Shown in pieces: positions 20,981-32,868 of a stretch of 64,000 bases of DNA. The stretch spans positions 25,748,696 to 25,812,695 of the forward strand of contig OX579638.1 of the NCBI GenBank assembly GCA_951230915.1, in the 5' to 3' direction. Source of the DNA: Antitrichia curtipendula. Its lineage: Eukaryota > Streptophyta > Bryopsida > Hypnales > Leucodontaceae. The notes under the pieces were generated by a model. That model searched no databases, was not told where the DNA came from, and saw only the letters and a program-made list of their open reading frames with translations. Position 1 is the first letter of the stretch. Each line of letters opens with the position of its first letter. The translations under genes and the position numbers were made by a program.

Positions 20981-22160
20981 TTATACTATGAACAAATTTA
21001 CAACAGGACAACGCTTACCATGGTTATTAGTAAATGAAGTGTTAGTTGTCCTTTGAGCATGTTGGCTATCACGGCTATAGCAACCTGAGGGTTTACAATG
21101 ATTTTTTCTATGTTTTTGTACCTTAGGTTTAATATCAAAAACCTTGGTAGCATGGGACTTAGGGATTGTTGTTCCAACTAGACATGCCTCCACATTGCGC
21201 ATAAGAAGTTTATTTTGTTTTTTAGCAAGAAGTAACAAAGACATGAGATCTAAGTGATTCTCAAATTTCATATTTATGTATTGTTGTGCAAGTACAACAA
21301 ACACCATTGGAAACGTTGAGAGAGTTTTCTTAATCATTTTTCTTCAATAATGACTTGACCACACATTAGAGAAAATCTGGACTTTCCAGAAGGCCGTTTG
21401 ACTTTTGGGAATTGTGCAATTATAGAAAAAAAATATTAAAGAATTGAAATTAAAAAATGAAATAAAATATTTATTTATTTCATAGTTTCACCTTGTCTGC
21501 CACACAAGACTGGGGATTTTAAAAGAAAATTCAAATTTTTTTAATTAAAAAAAAGAAAAAAAAGAAAAACTTTTTTATTCCCCTGAATTTCTACAGTTCC
21601 AGAAAGTCAAACGGCCTTCTGGAGAGTCCAGATTTTCTCTAATGCAACCTCAGTTGTGATATGATACAATATAGCTCATTATTGAAATAAACAAGTGTTG
21701 GAAAATCCAACACCCATAAATGAGTCCAATCATTAAAGGCTCTAGGAAAGAAGATGGTTTTTTGGTGGTTAAAACAAGATGGTTTTTTGATGGTTTTTTT
21801 GCCAAAGCTCAATTGGATTTTCAGCTAGTTTTAAATATTGATGTTGCAAAGAAGGAACAAGATGGTGTCGAATTTAAGAAATGCTTTATAAGAAGTAGTG
21901 GTGAAAACTGACATACTTATAGTTGACAAATGGTCAAATGTAATGCAATATGATAGCTACTCCGCAAATATGTGTGCTTTCACAATTTTTGCCCATAATA
22001 GATAATTGCTCCCATCAGTTGCCAATTGTGAAAATAGAAGAAGTTGAAGTTTTGGTAGCTCCGTATGAGGAGTAGCTACCGGGATTGCCATGAGTGTTGA
22101 CATGCTCATGTTGGAAGAAGAAATATGACTTAAGAAAATATTAAAAATTGAGTTAAACAA
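20981..22160 (-). pseudogene. Copia gag remnants, split by a MITE
   Basis: The segment 22160-21957 ends LPKLQLLLFSQLATDGSNYL then LWAKIVKAHIFAE, the conserved N-terminal NYLLW block of copia gag. Segment 21337-20981 carries MIKKTLSTFPMVFVVLAQQY and LMSLLLLAKKQNKLLMRN, the conserved C-terminal half of gag. Between them lie an unrelated stretch (21650-21950) and the MITE at 21366-21642. It continues leftward to the zinc knuckle after the 2.1-kb block. Confidence 0.7.
21366..21642. mobile_element. 277-bp MITE with ~45-bp terminal inverted repeats
   Basis: Left end TTAGAGAAAATCTGGACTTT, right end AGTCCAGATTTTCTCTAA. The homology runs about 45 bp, including GGCCGTTTGACTTT and AAAGTCAAACGGCC. It interrupts copia gag. 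The interior is AT-rich with A and AAAAG runs and no ORF. Superfamily undetermined. Confidence 0.75.
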
Positions 22161-22278
22161 AGGACTTTAAACAATTGGATTGAATATTGGACTGAACTAT
22201 GAATAGTTGATTAATGTCAAAATGCAATTTGTCCAATTTGTAAAAGAATAAAAAAATAAATGGTCACCTTTTTTGTGT

Positions 22279-22450
22279 TGCATGTACATGTTAGTTGTGA
22301 AGGTGGCCATATGCTTGCTATTGTAATAAACATTGCATGAAAATGAAGTAAATCTTTTATATAGTATATGTTCTAAAAGATTCATTTTCATGCAATGTTT
22401 ATTACAAAAGCAAGCATATGGCCACCTTCACAACTAACATGTACATGCAT
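22279..22450. mobile_element. Foldback element, ~70-bp arms
   Basis: GCATGTACATGTTAGTTGTG, GGTGGCCATATGCTTGC and AATAAACATTGCATGAAAAT on the left recur as reverse complements on the right, around a 35-bp AT-rich centre (22346-22380). Confidence 0.75.
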
Positions 22451-23105
22451 CAAATATAAAGTTTGCATATTAACATCTAAAAAATTCACAAATTATATGC
22501 AACATTTCCATTGATGCATCAATGTTCACAAAAAAATGCAAATCAACTAGTGCATCTTATACCTTCAAATACATCCCTGTATCCTAAAATAAACATTATA
22601 CTAGAAGATCCAATATGTTAAATTCCCTCTAGGGAACATTTATACCAATGGGTTATAACTTACCCTTAGGACTGAAGTTCCCACAACCACAAAGAGAGGA
22701 TTGCAATTGGAGCAAAATAGAGTGAGGTTAATTTGTTCTGTTAAAAGGATAAAATAATTTTTTTCAGTGTAAATACTAATAGAATTATGGATTGCTCAAA
22801 GAGTCTCATAGACATAGCAAAAGATCCATCCATAGTCCTAAGATTTAAATGTATGTCATGATCTTTGCTAATCAAGTTGATCATTCATCAAGCAATATTT
22901 GAAAGACACAACTAGTTATAGATCCATTCTTTGAATAGCTCAATTGGTATCAATAACATAGGTACCCTATAATCATAGAAGATTTTCATAATATAAATAC
23001 CTATAATATAGGTGTCTAGACTCCTAAAATCATGTATTCATGATCTTAGGCTCACATATTAGCACCCGTATTTGCCATGCATGATCCCACAAGATGATGC
23101 AAACA
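22451..23105. other. No recognisable feature
   Basis: AT-rich sequence; I see no ORF or repeat I can support. Confidence 0.5.
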
Positions 23106-23428
23106 TATGGGCAATTTCGTTAAAATGGCGAAATTCCGTAACTTTGGCAGATTTCACAGTTCAGAGCGGCCGCTCTAAAATGTTCAACTGTCCTAGATTT
23201 CTGAAATCTAAACCACTTATAGATGTGTGAAATCTACAATAGTCATAGATATTGCTTTCAAAGTTCAGACCGCGCAATTTGAAATGTACATTAGTGCTAG
23301 ATTTTTGAAATCTATATAAGACAAAGATTTATGTAATCTATACCCCTCATAGATGTCACTTTCGCAGTTCAAAGTGGCCGCTCTGAAAATGGCATACGGA
23401 ATATGCCATTTTAACGAAATTGCCCATA
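23106..23428. mobile_element. 323-bp element with TATGGGCAATTTCG inverted ends
   Basis: Left end TATGGGCAATTTCGTTAAAA then TGGC; right end GCCATTTTAACGAAATTGCC then CATA. Inside the ends, CAGTTCAGAGCGGCCGCTCT and AGTTCAAAGTGGCCGCTCT face the same way, and TAGATTT(C/T)TGAAATCTA palindromes repeat. No coding capacity; class unknown. Confidence 0.7.
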
Positions 23429-26229
23429 CATGTAGTGCTTATTGATGATTGATGTGTTGTTGTTTTTACAAACTAATGATTCATTTCTTATTGATGATCA
23501 TATGAGGTGGTGTAGATGGTTATCCATTGTAGTATTTTATGTTTTTGAAACCAACAAATAATAATGATTTAGTTGCAACTTGCGAGTCAAAGATTGTGAG
23601 CCCCATACTTGTCACTAGGGCCTCAAACTTTTTTCTTTTCTATTCTCATTTTTATGAGTATTTTTAGTTCAAAAGTCCTAAAAAGTATGTTGACATCATA
23701 TTTGGTAGAATTCCCTACAAATGCGGTGTAATATTTCCAGAAAGTCCGAAAGTGCTTACAACACTTTCATTTATTGTTTATCGTTTCCAATGTCTAATTA
23801 AGTGCTTAAAGTGTCAATGAGGAGTTTGAGATAGTATTAAGCCCTAATAGCCAAAGTAGTAGAAAAACATTTAAATTAGACTTTGCCAGATTTCACCATA
23901 GAACTGCATGTGATGACCACTAGCTAAAGAAAAAGTAGTTTAGATTTTCAAAAAGCCCTTTAGAGTCTTAGAAGCCTATACAGGAAACTAGCTTCGAAGT
24001 CCCACCTAATTTGCAAAAATTGGAAAAGAGTCATACATAACTTTATAAATAAAATCCACAATCCACAAGGTCAATATATGAGCAATTACATATTAGAAAG
24101 AAGGATTTTTAGCCTAAAAACATGCCAAAAGCACAACGGTGAAATCAAATTGTCAAGATTCTCTGTTATGAGAATGATTCCTCCTCGAAGGAATTAAAAT
24201 TAGGAGGTATGAATTAAGATCTTCCTACTATTAGTGCAAAGTAGAAATGTAAATTCTTACATTGCATTTAAAGGCTTCCTAAAAGCTACATAAAAAGTTT
24301 CATAAATTTTCAGATTGCAAAAGATGATTCTATGGGTAGTCAACCGCATTTACCCAGATTGGAAAATTCATAGAAATCACCTAGGTAGCAATAAAATTAC
24401 ATTAAAAATTAGTATGTTTTTTTTTAGCCTAAATAAGCGCCTAACCAAATTTCATAATTTTCCAACACCAACAAGTACCAAAACCGGCGGCGGCAACAAC
24501 TTTTAACAAATTTACAAGATTTATAACGGATGGAATGGCATACCAAGAGTGTATGATGTCCAAATGAAGTCAACTTGAACTCTTTTCTTACTTTCTTGAA
24601 CCTTCCAAACAACCCAGGCTAGTCAAAACTTTGAGGAAAAGCAAACTTCAACATTTGGATTTTCGACTTTTTTCATTGGTTTGGTAACTGCTAGTTTTTG
24701 CTTGCAAAATGATTTGGAAGTACAAGATAGAAGTCCTTCAAACTAATTTGGATCTTCTAAAGACAATGGCACAATTGATTTGGTATTTGGATCATTTCTC
24801 CAAAAGTTAGAAAGATCATAACATTAGTGTAGGATTTGAATTTAATATTCATTTGGTTTTTCATAGGAGTAGTTTTAGGTAATTTGAGAGGAGAAGGAAG
24901 CCTTTGAAGAGTATAAAAGGCCTCTTCTTCTTCTCTCTTTGCACCCGCTTCTATTTTGTTATTTGGTCATACGCAACCACGTTGTTTGAATTTTTGGCAT
25001 TTTGCCAAAAAAAACTCTTGCTTTCTTGCATTTGGAGTATTTTGCTCTTGTTTTTCAAGCTATTTTGTGTCTTTGTTGCTTACTTCAAAGGACTTGGGGT
25101 CTCTTTAAGTATTGCCAAGGGCTTTCTTCTCCTCTCAAATCTTCATTTTGTGTTTTTTGAGTGGTTTAGTCCCTCAAAATTGTTGTTTTCTTGAATTATT
25201 GCATTTTGGTACTAATCCTAAAGAAATTCTAACCAAATTATGGCAATGATGTTAGTTACAGACCCAAGTATTTGGTTTAGATATCAAATTTTGGTAATCA
25301 AATACCAAAATTGGTGAGCAACAGCTAAGTTTTATATAAGAACAAGAAAAATAATAATAATTTGAAAAGGGGCCAACTCACTAGATAACCCCAGCCAGCC
25401 AATCCTAGCCAACCAACTAGTCAAGACACTCAACCAACAGGGCATTAGTTGGTATTAGGCTCCCATATCGAGCTACATTACAAAGTTCAGAACTTACGGA
25501 TTGTTAATGGATATCGTATGGTATTTATCATTTCAAGGGTGCACATATTAATTTACAACTTATTGCATCGTTACAATGCACACGATTACTGCAAAGAATT
25601 GACACTACTTTGTAATCAATATTAACTATGAGGCTTCTATATATTAATCACAAGTGTGCAAAAGACACAAATTATACACGGAAATTTATTATCTTTGTCA
25701 TGCATTTTTTGTGTGTTGAAATACAAAAAAATCTATGATAATAATGTCATTGTTATTTGCACTACAATAACACTTATTAAATGGTATCAATGTTCCAAAA
25801 AGTATTGTCAACGTTCAATTGTTGACCACCACTCTAATTAACAATAACTTTTACTTGGTTAAATTTCTTACATTTTAATGTCATCATTTGATTAATTTAC
25901 ATTTTAATTTACATTGTTCTTTTTCTTTTTTAATCTTTTAACGGCCATTAAATTTTAACTTAAACTAAGTCCATCAATAGGCTACCAAGAAACATGATGA
26001 CATAGTGATGAAATCAAATTTCATCTTTAACTAAATCAATCAGTAGGCCGCCAAGATTATCAATGACATAATGAAGGAATCACTCTTTGGCACTTAGTAA
26101 GAATGAAGGATGAGGAGGTCCTCTTTATATTGAAATCCATTCACTGAACACTCAAAAGATAAGGGATAACTTGATGACAGTTGGACCACTCATTGTAAAA
26201 ACATAGGAATTGTGTTAAACCAAGAATTT
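23429..26229. other. AT-rich, no supportable gene; one TATA-like promoter
   Basis: GAGTATAAAAGGCCTCTTC at about 24909 is a good TATA box followed by a pyrimidine-rich stretch, like an LTR core promoter, but no retroelement body or paired LTR was identified. The short hydrophobic ORF after it (24904-25194) is low-complexity and not supported. Confidence 0.35.
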
Positions 26230-26555
26230 CAGACCTCATTTATGCATAGTAGAATAGCTTTTTGAAAAAAACTTTGAACTAAAAAAAATTGTAAAACGAA
26301 GTTAAGTTTCATCTCCAAAATTTTTTTGAGATTTCAATCCTCCAATGAAAACCTATAGACAAATTCAGAGAAGGGTTGGAAGGGAATTTTTTTTGACATT
26401 TTCAAGCATCCTCTTTGAAATTTGTCCATAACTTTTTATTGGAGATTTGAATCTCAAACAGATTTTTAGAGATGAAACTTAACTTGATTTCCCAGCTTTT
26501 TTAGTTCAAAGTGTTTTGAATAAAGTTTTTTTACTATGCATAAATGAGTTCTGAA
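26230..26555. mobile_element. ~330-bp foldback element (family 1)
   Basis: TCAGACCTCATTTATGCATA and its partner TATGCATAAATGAGTTCTGA lie at the ends. The arms share CTTTGAACTA, GTTAAGTTTCATCTCCAAAA and the CCAATGAAAACCTATAGACA region. Related copies lie at 43830, 51785, 62019 and half a copy at 58785. Confidence 0.65.
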
Positions 26556-26690
26556 TTTATATTTTGAATACAATTCTTGCTTTTCAATTAAACTAGTACT
26601 AAAATTGTGAAAGATAAAAAAAAATGCAATGTTAATGCAATAACTATGTACAAGCATGATGTGTGTGATTATTTTGCTAATTTATATGTC

Positions 26691-27669
26691 TTAACCCATG
26701 AACGTCACAGGGGACGAAAAACGTCCTCACAACCTAAAAGTCAAATTCAAAGGGTTATAACTTTTGCATCCAATGTCCAAATTCAATAAAATTTGTTGGA
26801 GAAGTTTTTCATACTAGTCTAGTTTGTGTGATAAAATTTTCAGATCAATCCAAGATGTATAATAGTTTTGGGAGCCAATCAAAGTTCATAGGTTTAATTT
26901 GAGCTCACGAAACTGCATTTAATGGCTGCAACTTTGGGGGCTTATAACTTTGTAATCTAATGTTTTTTTCCAATAAAATTTATTGGATTTTGTTCCCACT
27001 GAAGTCTAATTGTTGTGGAAAAGTTTTCATGTCAATCCGAGTTGTTTCGAATGATTGGGAGCAATTCAAAGTTTAAAATCCAGACATTGGTGGATTGCAG
27101 TGAACTTCGGCGGCCTATAACTTCTTCATACAATGTCCAAATCTAATAATACTTGTTGTTAAAGTTGCGCATACTAGTCTAGTTTGTGTGGTTAAACTTT
27201 CATAGCAATCAAAGTAGTTATGAGTGATTGAGAAGCATTTTAGTAAAAGGAGGTTCAGTCATGGATGTGATTTTTTGTTACTTTTTTCACTGTTTTCTGA
27301 CATTTCAAATCCGTTTTGCGGACACAATTATTCATTTGAATGATATTTTTTTTCCACCAAAGTGTATATATTCTGTTTTTGAATCACTTTGTACCTTAAA
27401 GTTTTTTCATTTGAGTAGGTTTAGAAATCGAATTTCACCTCCAAATGTGTTTTTAAGAAAATTTCAGCATCTTTTTTCAACACTAAAATATTATAATCTT
27501 TTAATCTATACGGTCAAATGATCCCAAATTTTTTCCACACCATCCACAATATGAACACTACAATATTGTACGGTTGAGATCTTCACACCTTACTCTAATT
27601 TTGACTTTTCAGACTTGCAAAGGTAGGCAGTTTTTAAGCCTGGTTGGACCTCTGACGTTTAGGGGTTAA
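26691..27669. mobile_element. TTAA-flanked piggyBac-like non-autonomous element, subfamily 2
   Basis: Starts TTAACCCATGAACGTCACAG and ends CTCTGACGTTTAGGGGTTAA, with TTAA at both ends. The interior has ATAACTTTTGCATCCAATGT and CTAGTCTAGTTTGTGTG repeated segments, shared with the copy nested at 59594-60566. No transposase ORF. Confidence 0.6.
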
Positions 27670-27689
27670 AGAAGCACTGATGCTATCCA

Positions 27690-27950
27690 AAGTCAGTTGT
27701 CCATCGCTAAACCACTGAAATCATACATATTTTGTCATGCCTAAACCGCACTATAATCATGAATGGTAATATTTGAATTTGAAGTGTTGGCAATTGCTAA
27801 TTGAAGTGTTTGCAAATTGAATTTGAAGTTTTTATAATGCGGTTTAGGCATGTCATTCATGATTACAGTGCAATTTATGCATGTATAAACCGCACTTCAA
27901 CACTTCAAATATAAATGACATGCCTAAACTACACTGTTATCATGAATGGC
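27690..27950. repeat. Cluster of inverted and direct copies of CATGCCTAAACCGCA
   Basis: CATGCCTAAACCGCACTATA (about 27737), TGCGGTTTAGGCATGTCATT (about 27837), TAAACCGCACTTCAACACTT and CATGCCTAAACTACACTGTT (about 27918) alternate in orientation, with ATCATGAATGG(T/C)AATAT at both sides. This looks like a compound foldback. Confidence 0.55.
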
Positions 27951-28655
27951 AATATCGTGTTGTAATAATATTTCCAAATGTACAAATATAACATGAATGT
28001 AGTGCCTAACAATAATTGGACGATTACTAGTAACAGTTTGTGATTGAAGAACCTTGTGATGTACAATACGGTCTACTTCATTTACAAATTCTTCTATCAA
28101 TTTTCACTAGAAAGTTCAACAACTTTAGGAAGCTCTAGTATGCTCCAAAATCAATTGTTTTTGAAATCGCAAATTGTGTTGGAATTGCAGTGAAGTAAAC
28201 TTCAACTTCATGGCAAATGAAGAATTAATAATTCAAAATTATACAACAATTTGGATTCCTTTTATACACTATCTACCATTTCATAGAGAACCTTTGGAGG
28301 ATAGTCAAAGATTTTTGCATTTGGGTGAAGAACAAGCAAAAAATCATATAAGCAATTCAAATGATATGGAAATAAGTATCTCTAAAGCAATTGTGAAGGT
28401 TCATTCTTATATGTACCATTGATTACAAGTTGTAATTTTTACAATTGTTGGCAACACTAGATAGTATATAGTGTATAGAAAACATCGAAGTCTTTGTATA
28501 ATTTTCAATTACATATGTGTGTTTGTAATGATGATAAAATAAACTTCAGTGTAATTCCAACCAAATTTGAAACTGGAAATTTCATTCATTATTGAGCGCA
28601 CACGGGCCTCGCAAAGTTCTCCTAATGTCAGTAGGATCCAGTAATTTGTAAACAA
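27951..28655. other. No supported gene
   Basis: An 82-codon ORF (28174-28422, with GEEQAKNHISNSNDMEISIS) has no recognisable motif. GTACAATACGGTC at about 28060 resembles the terminal word of the neighbouring foldback elements. Confidence 0.35.
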
Positions 28656-28661
28656 AGTAGA

Positions 28662-29570
28662 CCTTAATGTACAGTACTGTACGGTCAGGTCCAGTTCATT
28701 TACGAACTGCCTTTCTGAGGCATTCAGTTTTTTATTTATAATGTGTAGTATAATTATTATATTTCTTTAAATAAAATTATCATTGCATCCTCATACAATC
28801 TCATTTAAGCTTATCAAATTTTAGTTTCAAAAAACAAAAAATCCATTTTTGGCAAATTTTTGAAGTCAATTTTCATGGTTTCACAAAATATTTTATTGCC
28901 AGAAATTGGTGGTGAATTTTTTGAGTTTGATTGTGGATACATGTAGGGAACACTTATAAGCACATTTTTCTCTCTGCAAGCATCTCCAAAAAAGTTTCAC
29001 AATTCCTACTATAGAAAATTTTCAATGTTGAGGTGACAATGCCCAAATGTTATGAAAATTGATATCTCTTTGTTATAATTAGTTTTTTCTGTTTTTCCTT
29101 CATATGGTAACTAATGTGGTACACTTGAGTAAAATGGTACAATTTCTTTGCCAAAATCAATTAAAATCTAGAGATATCTATTTTACAAAGTTTGGTCACA
29201 TGATGCCTCATATTGAGCTCTTACTAGGAGCTTATTTTTGTAATTTAATGGGGTGTTTTTTAATATGAAGGATGTGCATATTGAAATTTCCTACATATCT
29301 ATGCAATTGAATCAAAAAAATTCATCAATGATTGCTTGCAATAAGATATTATGTAAAACTATGAAAAATTGACTTCCAAAATTTACCAAAAATGGAGATT
29401 AACTTTTTTGAAACTGAATTTTGGTAAGCTTGAGTGGGATTGTGCCTGTATGGTAACTATCTGTGATAATAATTTTGAACAAAAAAAGAATTACAATCTA
29501 CATTGTCCCGTTTTTGTAAGCAGTTCAAACAGGCAGTTCGTAAATGAACTGGACCTGACTGTACAGTACC
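28662..29570. mobile_element. ~0.9-kb foldback element, GTACAGTAC-ended, copy 1
   Basis: Left end GTACAGTACTGTACGGTCAG then GTCCAGTTCATTTACGAACT; right end AGTTCGTAAATGAACTGGAC then CTGACTGTACAGTAC. The arms run about 430 bp each and meet near 29130. The word ATATCTCTTTGTTATAATTA faces its reverse complement near the centre. No ORF of note. Confidence 0.75.
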
Positions 29571-30445
29571 CGGCAACTTTGAATCGTCCACCCCATTCTG
29601 CCAATCAAAAGAACTTTGAACAATATATATTATGATTGACATTTTTTGTCTTGCATGATCAACAGTCAATTCTTACGCACTTCCAATCAAGCATACCAAA
29701 TTTGGGTTTCAAAAAAGTAAAATTGCATTTTTAGTGAATTATTTCACTTAAAATTCATAGTTTTATATGATAATTGATTGAAAATCGTTGGTGATTAATT
29801 TTTTAAATTCAATTGCGACAATATATAGGAAACATTTACACGCACATCTTTCCTTCAATAGACATTTCCAAAAACTTTTAGAATTTCCTCACAAAGGTTA
29901 CAAAGGTTGTCGTGACAATGTCCAATTTTTGAAAAATAGATATTTCTTTATTGTAATTAGATTTTTCTATTTGACCTTTATGTTGTTACTAATTTTGTAC
30001 ATTTGAACATGAATGTATAGTTGTTTTGCCAAAATCTAATTACAATAAAGAAATATCTATTTTTCAAAAATTGGACATTGTCACAACAACCTTTGAAACC
30101 TTTGTGAGGAAATTCTAAAAGTTTTTGGAAATGCCTATTGAAGGAAAGATGTGCGTGTAGGTATTTCCTACATATTGCCGCAATTGAATTAAAAAAATTC
30201 ATCATCTATATTTTTCAATGAATTATTGTATAAAATCATTAAAATTTAATGAAAGAATTCACCAAAAATAGAATTTTGATTTTCTGAAATTCAAATTTGG
30301 TATGCTTGATCGGAATTGCATAAGAAGTGAATGTTAATTATGCAAGATGAAAAATGTTAACCATATGATACATTCTACAATTTTCTTTTGACTGGCAAAA
30401 TGGAGTGGACGATTCGTGCTTGCCGGGTACTGTACAGTACAGTAT
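29557..30445. mobile_element. ~0.9-kb foldback element, GTACAGTAC-ended, copy 2, abutting copy 1
   Basis: Left end CTGTACAGTACCCGGCAA, right end TTGCCGGGTACTGTACAGTA. The arms (CCGGCAA, CGTCCAC, TGCCAATCAAAAG, ATCAAGCATACCAAATTTG, GGACATTGTCAC) pair along about 430 bp around 30003. Its arms are homologous to copy 1, and the two share the GTACAGTAC word at the junction. Confidence 0.8.
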
Positions 30446-30570
30446 TGGGCTCTCAATATCAGACTGCAGGGCAGTTAGTTCCCTTGGGCTAGTGGGTTCC
30501 TTGAGCCAGACAGGTTTCTTGGGCCAATAGGTACCTTGATTACAAAGGTACTTCAATCTTCACACATACA

Positions 30571-30876
30571 TAAGGTAGGATTCTCATAAACCGACCATCT
30601 AAGAGCTGTTTGCCATTTCAGGGAAGCTAAACTGCTTGAAACAATTTTCAGTAAATTTTAGTAGGAAGAAAAATGGAATTCGCATCTAACCCAAGTCGTT
30701 TTATATTTTTTGGACCTTTGTGGAATTAGTTATGAATTTTTGAAGTTGAAATCCAATGATCACTAAAAGCAACCACCCCTTGAAATGTACACTGTTGGTA
30801 CATGGAAGAAAACAAAATGTACCTCTGGACCATGATCGGTTTTACAGCCCGGTCGGTTTATGAGCCTCCTACCTTA
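30571..30876 (+). mobile_element. TAAGGTAGGA-family MITE
   Basis: Starts TAAGGTAGGATTCTC and ends GAGCCTCCTACCTTA, a terminal inverted repeat of about 12 bp. The interior shares TCAGGGAAGCTAAACT, CTTGAAACAATTTTCAGTA, GGACCTTTGTGGA and GAAATGTAC with other copies. Confidence 0.8.
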
Positions 30877-31253
30877 TATGTGAACAAAATCAACTTGGGA
30901 TGATGCCAGTTGACCCCAATTTTGAATTTTTTTTTACTCTGATAGAACACTGAATTTTCATAACAAAACTGAGAGGTAAGAGAAGACTTGACAGTGTGTG
31001 CTTCTTTCAAAATTTATAGTTTGAGTGAAAAAGACTGGAATCACATCCATCAAGGCTGATTTTTTCCATAAAATTTCAAAGTAAGCCAGAGAGAAGTGTG
31101 AAACCCAGTTGCCCAAAATTCAGATTTGAGCGGTGAGGTATTTAGATACTAATTTTCAGATTTGGAGGCCCACGCTCCGAACCATTGTCATCAGATCACT
31201 CAAAAGGGGGAAGGAAGTCAATCTGGTTAACTTCAACCAGTTGATTGACAACC

Positions 31254-31561
31254 TAAGGTAGGAGGCTGTTAAAGCAACCCTTTAAGAGCTGATTGCATTT
31301 TCAGGGAAGCTAAACTCCTTGAAACAATTTTCAGTAGAATTTACTAGGAAGAAAAATGGAATTGACATTTAATCCAAGTTGTTTCATATTTTTTTGGACC
31401 TTTGTGGATTTAGTTACAAATTTTTGAAGTTGAAATACATTGGTTTCTAAAAGTGACCCCCTCCTGAAATGTATAATGCTGGTACATTGAAGAAAGTAAA
31501 TTGTACCTCTGTGTTAGAAGTCGCCTATAGAGACAAGTCACTTTTACAAACCCCTACCTTA
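31254..31561 (+). mobile_element. TAAGGTAGGA-family MITE, second copy
   Basis: Starts TAAGGTAGGAGGCTGTTAAA and ends CCCCTACCTTA. It is closely similar along its length to the copy at 30571, in the same orientation. Confidence 0.85.
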
Positions 31562-31948
31562 TACTGGTTCCAGTTGTTGCCTTGCACTCTAGTTCCACTT
31601 TGGTCCTGCTCTGGCTACAACTCTGGTACAAAACTAACTCACACAAATTTGATTTCAAGTATTGGTCTCATTTAGATCAAAGTTGCAAATGCAAAACTTG
31701 GAAGTTGAAGGCTAACACTTAGGTAGTAGAAGCAAGAAGGAGATGGGTTAAGCAAGAATTTTGATGAACCGGTTAACGGTCAAAATTCATCCATAAATAA
31801 ATTTATCAAGAAGATCAAAAGTAGAAATTATTTTACCTTTTAAGAATCAAAATCAAAGCCCTTGAAATAGAATTATTTAACCTTGGAGGTAAGAGTAAAA
31901 TTCACTTTTCAATAGTAGTAAGAATCCATCAAGAATTTACAAAGGAAG

Positions 31949-32868
31949 TTAACCCCTAAAGGACCAAGGCCATTTTTCTGCCAAAAAACACTCAAAACTG
32001 CCATTTCTATAGCAAAGAGTAAAAAAATTTGAAAATTGTTTTTTTTTCCCACATTTAACCGTAGGATCTAATACCTAACTAGTATGAAAATGTGTAGAAA
32101 AAATTTCAGAATTTTTGACCGCACAGATTGCAAGATATCTGCGTTTAAAGTGAAAAAAACAAGTTTTTCAGCACATTGCGGGACTAGATTTTATGACTTT
32201 GAACATTTTTAACTTAAATGTTTTGCACTACAAAGTTTTGAGCTTTTACTCTTTATAGTGGAGAATTGAGTTGAGAGTCTAGGGGGAAAAAAAATCCAAA
32301 AAAACTTAATTATCATTATTGAAAAAATTGTTAAGTAGAAGTAGGTACAAGATAGAAAGAAAATCTAAAATATTAATATCTTTTATATGGAATTAAAAAG
32401 CACTAATCCCAATGGTGGGATTGTTCTAGCAAAAAAACTAAACCTTGTGGAACTTCTTTTTTTTAAATTATAAAAATTGCATTCAGAAATGAATCCAACA
32501 AGTTATTTTAGGAAGATGCTCTAAGTGCCCGAAAAACAAGATTGTCCATAACTCTCTCATAACAAATCCAAATGAAATGAATCAAATCTTTCCAGATAGA
32601 CAAAAATATAATCTATACGATAAAAAAATTAGGCAAAAAAAAAAATTGCAAATTTTTTTTTGCTGCCCTACGTCCCCTGTTTTGAGCTTATTTGGGCATA
32701 AATTTTTTTCCCGGGCACCAATTGAAAAAAAATTAGATTCCCGCAAAGCTTAGCAGTTTTTCTATCTTCAAAAAAAGTTTCAAAAAATCACGACAAAAAT
32801 TCAGACAATAGGTACCTGCCCAAAATCCCATTTGTCCCCCGAAGGAACAATGGTCATTTAGGGGTTAA
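31949..32868. mobile_element. TTAA-flanked piggyBac-like non-autonomous element, subfamily 1
   Basis: Starts TTAACCCCTAAAGGACCAAG and ends AATGGTCATTTAGGGGTTAA. piggyBac elements begin CCCTA or CCYTA inside a duplicated TTAA, which this fits. The interior includes AACTCTCTCATAACAAATCC and TACGTCCCCTGTTTTGAGCT. It is homologous, in reverse orientation, to 48011-48965. No transposase. Confidence 0.7.

Noticed and set aside
24904..25194. 96-codon hydrophobic ORF after a TATA box
   Set aside because: Low-complexity Phe/Leu/Ser composition expected from T-rich DNA; no membrane-protein family features.
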